A DNA stretch of 26,617 nucleotides from assembly GCA_002339015.1 (NCBI GenBank), contig DDJC01000094.1, positions 36,424-63,040 of the forward strand, written 5' to 3'. Origin of the DNA: Burkholderiales bacterium UBA1834. GTDB taxonomy: Bacteria > Pseudomonadota > Gammaproteobacteria > Burkholderiales > Burkholderiaceae_C. A program made the translations under genes and the position numbers. The notes below the pieces were generated by a model. That model was given only the letters and a program-made list of their open reading frames with translations, was not told the DNA's origin and searched no databases. Positions 22,304 to 26,617 of the stretch are shown here, in pieces (position 1 is the stretch's first letter; each line of letters begins with the position of its first letter).

Positions 22304-23779
22304 TCACAGGCCGATTCCCATGTCGGTACATGCTGACAAGGGCGAAGCCGGTCGAGCCGTGGCCTGGCCCGCCAACTGACTGCGAGCGTGGCCGAGCGCA
22401 GTGCGAACCGCTTCTTCCACCACCGGGTGGTAGATCGGGCAGTCGAGCAGCGCATCGATGGTCTGCCCCTGATGGATGGACCAGGCAAGCAGATGGGCAA
22501 GATGTTCTGCGCAGGGGCCGATCATCTCGGCCCCCAGCAAGATGCGGCGCTGAGGGCACACGTACACACGCAAGGCGCCCCGGTTCATGTCCTTGATGCG
22601 GCTGCGGCCCTGGTCGGTGAAATCGGCCACGCCTGTCACGAAGGGTTGCGGCTGGTGAGAGAGTTCGTCATGCGACCGGCCCACGGCCGCGATCTGTGGA
22701 TCGCTGAACACGATGCGCAACGGCGTACGCCTGCCGCCTTCCGGCGGAGGCTCGGGCAGGTGGGTCGGTGGGCCGGGTTGGGATACCGCCTGGGTGGCGG
22801 CGCGGCGGCCGTCGCGCACCGCTTCGTGCAGCAACGAGTGCATGCCACTGACGTCGCCCGCCAAAAAGACGCAGCTTTCCCCAACGCGTGTGCTGCGGTC
22901 CTCATGGCCCTGCAGCTTGTTGTCCTTCAATGTGAGGCTTGCCTTGTCCAGGTCCAGGCCATCGAGCACCGGCTCACGGCCGATGCACACCAGCACCTTC
23001 TCCACCACGGTGCTGCCTCGCTCGCCGCGCGCGACGTCGAATTCCACGCGGGCCTGACCCCCATCGACCTGGGTCATGCGGCGCACCTCAGCCTGCGTGA
23101 TCAGCGTGATGCCTTCCGAGAGCAAGGGAATGGCCAGGGGCCGCAGGGCCGGATCCTTCAGGCTGCCCGGGGCGTCTTCACGCATCAACCACACCACCCG
23201 AACTCCCAGGCGACTCATGGCCTGGGCCATCTCCGTGCCGATGGCCCCTCCGCCGATGATGGCGATAGAGCGAGGCAGGGTGGGCAGCTCGAACACTGTG
23301 TCGGTGGTGAGCAGCAACGCGCCCAGGCCATCTCGCCATTCGGGCGGGACGACAGGGCGTGAGCCGGTGGCCAGCACCACGCTGCGGGCCTTGATCCGGG
23401 TGTGATCGTCCACCTGCAGCAAGCAGGGACCAATGAACCGTGCGCGGCCGGTGATTCGGTGCGCGGCGGGCCAGGCTTCGACTTCGCGGATGACACTGTC
23501 GACAAAATAGTCGCGCAGTTCTCGCAGACGTGCCATCACGGCAACGCCATCAACCCGCGCACCCACCGCCTGTATGCCGAACCGGTGTGCATGGCGCACC
23601 GCGTTGGCGCGGTGTGCTGCCTCGATCAGCAGCTTGCTGGGCATGCACCCTGCGCGGGCGCACAGTGTGCCGTAGCCGCTGGCTTCGATGACCACGATGC
23701 GGCTGGTATGGCGGACGGCGGCCTTGTAGGCCGCCATGCCCGCCGACCCCGCGCCAACAATGGCGAGGTCGACGTCCAC
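22304..23779 (-). CDS. Dihydrolipoamide dehydrogenase-like FAD disulfide oxidoreductase
   Basis: The 491-residue flavoprotein belongs to the pyridine nucleotide-disulfide oxidoreductase class I family (Lpd, glutathione and mercuric reductases). It has the FAD-binding GAGSAG (9-14), the redox pair Cys40/Cys45 in CARAGCMPSK, the NAD(P)-binding IIGGGAIGTEMAQ, the second FAD motif VFLAGDVSG, and a C-terminal dimerisation domain with HPVVEE (His451, Glu456), the catalytic His/Glu pair. The redox pair loop differs from the usual CLNVGC. A Pro-rich insertion (about 355-370) precedes the dimerisation domain. It starts at a GTG just after the DUF3309 stop. No 2-oxo acid dehydrogenase genes are near, so the electron acceptor is probably not a classical complex. 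Confidence 0.88.
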   Translation of the reverse strand: MDVDLAIVGAGSAGMAAYKAAVRHTSRIVVIEASGYGTLCARAGCMPSKLLIEAAHRANAVRHAHRFGIQAVGARVDGVAVMARLRELRDYFVDSVIREVEAWPAAHRITGRARFIGPCLLQVDDHTRIKARSVVLATGSRPVVPPEWRDGLGALLLTTDTVFELPTLPRSIAIIGGGAIGTEMAQAMSRLGVRVVWLMREDAPGSLKDPALRPLAIPLLSEGITLITQAEVRRMTQVDGGQARVEFDVARGERGSTVVEKVLVCIGREPVLDGLDLDKASLTLKDNKLQGHEDRSTRVGESCVFLAGDVSGMHSLLHEAVRDGRRAATQAVSQPGPPTHLPEPPPEGGRRTPLRIVFSDPQIAAVGRSHDELSHQPQPFVTGVADFTDQGRSRIKDMNRGALRVYVCPQRRILLGAEMIGPCAEHLAHLLAWSIHQGQTIDALLDCPIYHPVVEEAVRTALGHARSQLAGQATARPASPLSACTDMGIGL

Positions 23780-23780
23780 G

Positions 23781-23939
23781 TCAGATGTGGCCCAGCAGGA
23801 CCAGGATCACCAGCACCACCACGACCAGACCCAGACCGCCTGTGGGCCCATAACCCCAGTTGCGGCTGTGAGGCCAGGTAGGCAGGGCGCCGATGAGCAT
23901 CAGCAGCAGCACGATCAGAAGGATGGTTCCCAAGGTCAT
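23781..23939 (-). CDS. DUF3309 small membrane protein
   Basis: This 52-residue protein has two hydrophobic segments flanking a conserved middle. It begins MTLGTILLIVLLLMLIGALP, continues TWPHSRNWGYGPTGG, and ends in a run of Val and Leu. That is the DUF3309 pattern, common in proteobacteria and of unknown function, probably an inner-membrane hairpin. AGGAG lies a few bases before the ATG at 23939. Its stop lies only one base upstream of the GTG start of the FAD oxidoreductase, indicating translational coupling. It is too short for most gene finders' default filters. Confidence 0.85.
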   Translation of the reverse strand: MTLGTILLIVLLLMLIGALPTWPHSRNWGYGPTGGLGLVVVVLVILVLLGHI

Positions 23940-24020
23940 GATGTTCTCCTCGTTGTGGTCCGATGAAGGTCACTCTAGGGGGCTGTCCGGATGTCCGGCA
24001 TCAGCGGAGGGCGCGATCGG

Positions 24021-24073
24021 CTGTAGTCCCTGGCCTACCCCCGACGCCGGGTGTCGGCATCGCCCTACAGGGC
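24021..24073. other. Nested inverted repeats in a divergent spacer
   Basis: The 289-base spacer between DUF3309 and the exported repeat protein holds CTGTAG (24021-24026) opposite CTACAG (24065-24070), an inner stem CCGACGC/GTGTCGG (24041-24057, one G-U pair), and GCCCT/AGGGC (24062-24073). These could be operators or a small structured RNA. Elsewhere in the spacer I see only a direct repeat of TGTCCGG near 23985. Confidence 0.35.
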
Positions 24074-24228
24074 TATCAGCCAATGCTGCCTGGATTCTCG
24101 GCATCCGCCCCCGTGTTCTCCTGTGGGCAGGCCTCCACACTTCATGGAGTGCCTTATCCGACTCCACTGCTGAGGAAGTCATCGATGAAGGCGCCTGGCC
24201 CTTGACTTGAAACCACACGGAGATACCC

Positions 24229-24807
24229 ATGAAAAAAACATCCCACTTCGCCCGTACCGCCCTGCAATCGCTGGCTTTTGCTTCTGGCGCCCTGTTCCTG
24301 GCCTCGGCCGCGCAGGCCGACATGCATGCCAACAAGGGCAGCAAGCAAGCCTATGAGCAGACCAAGGCTGAAGCCAAGACCAAGTACGACGCCGACAAGG
24401 ACAAGTGCAAGTCGCTCAGCGGCAACGCTGCCGACGTGTGCAAGGCCGAGGCCAAGGTGCAGCACGTGACGGCGGTGTCCAAGGCAGAAGCTGCCTACAA
24501 GAACACGCCGAAGGCTTCGTACGATGCCCACAAGGACATCGCTGAAGCGCAGTACGACCTGGCCAAGGAGAAGTGCGACGACAAGACCGGCAACGACAAG
24601 GACGTCTGCAAGAAGGAAGCGGAAGCTGCCTACACCGCGGCCAAGGCCGATGCCGAAGTCCAGCTCAAGACTGGCAAGGCCGTGAACAACGCCATGGAAG
24701 ACAAGCTCGATGCAAAGTATGCTGCGGCCAAGGAAAAGTGCGATGCCCTGAACGGCGACGCCAAGGACGCCTGTCAGGCCAAGGCCAAGGCTGACTTCGC
24801 CAAGTAA
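24229..24807 (+). CDS. Exported Lys/Ala-rich protein with three CX10C repeats
   Basis: The 192-residue precursor has a signal peptide cleaved after AAQA (residue 30). The mature chain is Ala/Lys/Asp/Glu-rich and probably helical. It has three copies of a unit about 55 residues apart: Cys60/Cys71, Cys116/Cys127 and Cys171/Cys182. Each pair fits C-x4-G-[ND]-x2-D-x-C with a preceding K-x-K or K-E-K, so each repeat may form a disulfide-closed helical hairpin in the periplasm. Similar proteins are often labelled TolA-like because of their composition, which says little about function. GGAG seven bases upstream supports the ATG. The gene is divergent from DUF3309 and is followed by a hairpin at 24861. 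Confidence 0.8.
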   Translation: MKKTSHFARTALQSLAFASGALFLASAAQADMHANKGSKQAYEQTKAEAKTKYDADKDKCKSLSGNAADVCKAEAKVQHVTAVSKAEAAYKNTPKASYDAHKDIAEAQYDLAKEKCDDKTGNDKDVCKKEAEAAYTAAKADAEVQLKTGKAVNNAMEDKLDAKYAAAKEKCDALNGDAKDACQAKAKADFAK

Positions 24808-24860
24808 GGCTCAAGCGGTCTTTCCTTCGTTCTTTGGATCTGATTTCTTCGTTTGAAGCG

Positions 24861-24892
24861 GGCGGCAGGCCTTCGGCCTCGCCGCCTTGGTT
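24861..24892 (+). terminator. Probable terminator after the CX10C repeat gene
   Basis: GGCGGCAGGCC (24861-24871) pairs with GGCCT-C-GCCGCC (24875-24886), with one bulged base and a 3-base loop, then TTGGTT. The stem is strong and the T tract weak, so efficiency is uncertain. It lies just before the next gene. Confidence 0.5.
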
Positions 24893-24900
24893 CGTCATAG

Positions 24901-25647
24901 ATGACGTATGGCTGGTGGTGCACCGTGAGTGGTTCGTTGTTTCCCACAACCTTGGCTCAACCTTTGGCCGCTGGCAGTGGCGAGCCCAGCGCTGATTCAG
25001 TGCGTCTGGAAGTGTTGCAGCGCGTCGTGCCTTCGATGCGGCATGACCTGATGAACCAGCTCATGGTGATCGAATTGCGAACCACCTTGCTCAAGGCTTC
25101 CATGGCCAAGGGGGATGACGCGGCTGATTCGGTGAACGAATCTGTGACAGCCTTGTGCGATGACATCCGCCAAGCCATTGATGTGGGACGCGGGCTGGCG
25201 CGCTGGATGCACAGCCTTGAGCCCGTGAGCCTGGACCAGGTGCTGCAGGTGTGCCAGGGCTGGGTGGGGCTGGCCTTCAAGTGCCGCGAACTGGCCCTCG
25301 AGATCCAGCCACCGGCGCCCGCGCCTGAACGTGCAGGCTTTCCGTGGCCCTTCGCGGCCTCTGTCGAGGCCTATTACGGTGTGCTGGCCGCGCTGTGGTT
25401 CTGGTTTGACCATGAGGACTCCGCCGGTGCGCAACTCACTGTGCGTTCCGATGGCGCACGCGGTTGCTTCTGGCGTCTTGAGCCCGGTGTGGCCCGCAAT
25501 GATGTGGATCCGGCGCAGGGGTGGGAAATGGCACAGCGCCTGCGCATCAGCCAGGCCAGCCTGATCGCCCTGTTGCGCGCCCAAGGATGGGACGTGCGTC
25601 TGGAAGGGCTGGAGCTGTGGACGGGTTGCCCGGCTTCCGGGGTGTGA
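24901..25647 (+). CDS. Histidine kinase-like protein with DHp helix but degenerate ATPase
   Basis: The 248-residue soluble protein has a phosphoacceptor-like helix, PSMRHDLMNQLMVIELRTTL, with His48 in an H-box arrangement. A second long helix follows (about 75-105), giving a two-helix DHp-type dimer. The C-terminal half (about 150-245) is of a size that fits an HATPase-like fold, but no N box, DxGxG or GLGL motif is visible. It may therefore be a histidine phosphotransferase (as ChpT is) or a pseudokinase. The start is unsure: ATG 24901 has no clear ribosome site, and GTG 24925 is an alternative that removes eight residues. It converges with a receiver-kinase gene only 25 bases away. Function is inferred from the H-box pattern alone. 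Confidence 0.65.
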   Translation: MTYGWWCTVSGSLFPTTLAQPLAAGSGEPSADSVRLEVLQRVVPSMRHDLMNQLMVIELRTTLLKASMAKGDDAADSVNESVTALCDDIRQAIDVGRGLARWMHSLEPVSLDQVLQVCQGWVGLAFKCRELALEIQPPAPAPERAGFPWPFAASVEAYYGVLAALWFWFDHEDSAGAQLTVRSDGARGCFWRLEPGVARNDVDPAQGWEMAQRLRISQASLIALLRAQGWDVRLEGLELWTGCPASGV

Positions 25648-25672
25648 GCCCAGGTCTTTCTTCGGGGCAGGG

Positions 25673-26617
25673 TCAGTGGCAGTCGCCTTGCGCGACCAGC
25701 GTGGCTCCGGCGGCGGTGCCCACCATCTCGTGCTTGTCGTTCAGAGGGGAGCGGGGCAGTCGCACCACGAAGGTGGTGGTGTCCTCCTGCGCACTGCACT
25801 GCACATCGATGGTCCCCTCGTGCGCCCGCACGAACTGGTGGACGATGTAAAGCCCCAGCCCCAAGCCCTTGGTACGTGGCTTGAGCGGTGCGTTGGGGCA
25901 GGGCTTGAAGGGCTGAAACAGCTCGGGCAGCTTTTCAGCGGCGATGGTGCCGCGGTTGCTCACTTCCAGCACCACCATGTGGGCGTTGCGGCCGTCGAGC
26001 GATACCTTGATGGGCGAACCCGCATGCCCGTGCGTCATCGCGTTGCCCAGCAAGTTGGTCAGCACTTGCTGCCAACGGTCCAGGTCTACGCGGGCCAGAG
26101 TGTTGCCCATCACCGTGAGAGTGATGCGGCCACTGTTGGTGGGGTCCAGCTCGTGCAGGGCCTGTTCGGCCAAGCCTGCCAGATCCTGGTTGCGCAGGGC
26201 CAAGGTGAGCTGGCCGCTGCGAATGCGTGACAGATCCAGCAGCTGTTCGATCATGCGGCCCATGCGTGCGGCGCTGCCTTCGACCCGGTCGAGCAGGGCA
26301 GAGGCGTTTGGCGCGGTCACATTGTCCCGCAGCAGCCGCACGCCCAGCGACATCGCGGTCAGCGGCACGCGCAGATCATGGGCCAGCACGGCCACGAACA
26401 TTTCGTTGAGCTGAAGGGTCTCGCTCAGGCGAGCGTTCTGCAGGCGAATATGGCGCTGCTGCCGGTACAGTTCGATGAACACGTTGACCTTGCTGATCAG
26501 CACGTGGCTTTCAACCGGCTTGTGAAGGAAGTCGACCGCGCCGTAGTCATAACCCTGGAACTGGCGCTGCTGGTCAGCCGCCGCGGCCGTCACGAACATC
26601 AACGGGATGTGGCGGGA
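25673..26617 (-). CDS. Receiver-histidine kinase, N-terminus beyond window edge
   Basis: The frame runs off the right edge, so the protein lacks its start. It opens in the back half of a receiver domain: SRHIPLMFVTA, then GYDYGAVDFLHKPVES with the conserved Lys. A linker helix follows, then the phosphoacceptor domain VAVLAHDLRVPLTAM. The HATPase domain shows the N box TNLLGNAMTHG and the G2 box KGLGLGLYIVHQF. The N-terminal receiver plus kinase order is common in cytoplasmic sensor kinases that take phosphate from another protein. No membrane segment is seen in the visible part. The C-terminus ends VAQGDCH, stop at 25673. It converges with the DHp-only protein gene. Confidence 0.9.
   Translation of the reverse strand, partial: SRHIPLMFVTAAAADQQRQFQGYDYGAVDFLHKPVESHVLISKVNVFIELYRQQRHIRLQNARLSETLQLNEMFVAVLAHDLRVPLTAMSLGVRLLRDNVTAPNASALLDRVEGSAARMGRMIEQLLDLSRIRSGQLTLALRNQDLAGLAEQALHELDPTNSGRITLTVMGNTLARVDLDRWQQVLTNLLGNAMTHGHAGSPIKVSLDGRNAHMVVLEVSNRGTIAAEKLPELFQPFKPCPNAPLKPRTKGLGLGLYIVHQFVRAHEGTIDVQCSAQEDTTTFVVRLPRSPLNDKHEMVGTAAGATLVAQGDCH

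Overview
The window is GC-rich (strong G/C bias at third codon positions) and looks like the chromosome of a betaproteobacterium of the order Burkholderiales, possibly near Aquabacterium, Leptothrix or Ideonella. The order rests on the FtsZ C-terminal peptide, the lptD-surA-rsmA order, a PEP-CTERM protein, DUF3309 and PA2169-type small proteins. The genus is only a guess.

Left part (1-6514): the 3' two-thirds of ftsZ is followed by a terminator. On the minus strand lies a tightly coupled run of cca, a NarL/LuxR-type response regulator and a hybrid histidine kinase, with a possible small two-helix membrane protein beyond it. Divergent from cca is a PEP-CTERM surface protein gene preceded by a near-consensus sigma-54 (-24/-12) promoter. 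It converges on a secreted orphan protein with a Trp/Arg-rich tail.

Middle part (6632-16805): the outer-membrane biogenesis operon lptD-surA-rsmA (minus strand, overlapping ends) is divergent from an AmgK-type cell-wall sugar kinase and an RhlE-type DEAD-box helicase. A strong terminator closes the helicase gene. An AraC-family regulator is then divergent from an alkB alkane 1-monooxygenase that has all its histidine boxes.

Right part (16817-26617): this is an accessory block of stress, envelope and signalling genes. It contains a PA2169-type four-helix protein, a PLD/cardiolipin-synthase-like lipoprotein, a zinc metallopeptidase with N-terminal zinc ribbons, a single-domain receiver, a possible hemerythrin-like helical protein, a small acidic protein, a BON-domain lipoprotein, an FAD disulfide oxidoreductase coupled to a DUF3309 peptide, an exported Lys/Ala-rich protein with three CX10C repeats, a histidine-kinase-like protein with a degenerate ATPase half, and a receiver-histidine kinase cut by the window edge.

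No tRNA, rRNA, CRISPR array, transposase or integrase was seen. The observations most worth following are the sigma-54 promoter of the PEP-CTERM gene, the CX10C repeat protein, the DHp-only protein facing the receiver-kinase, and the stress block as a whole.
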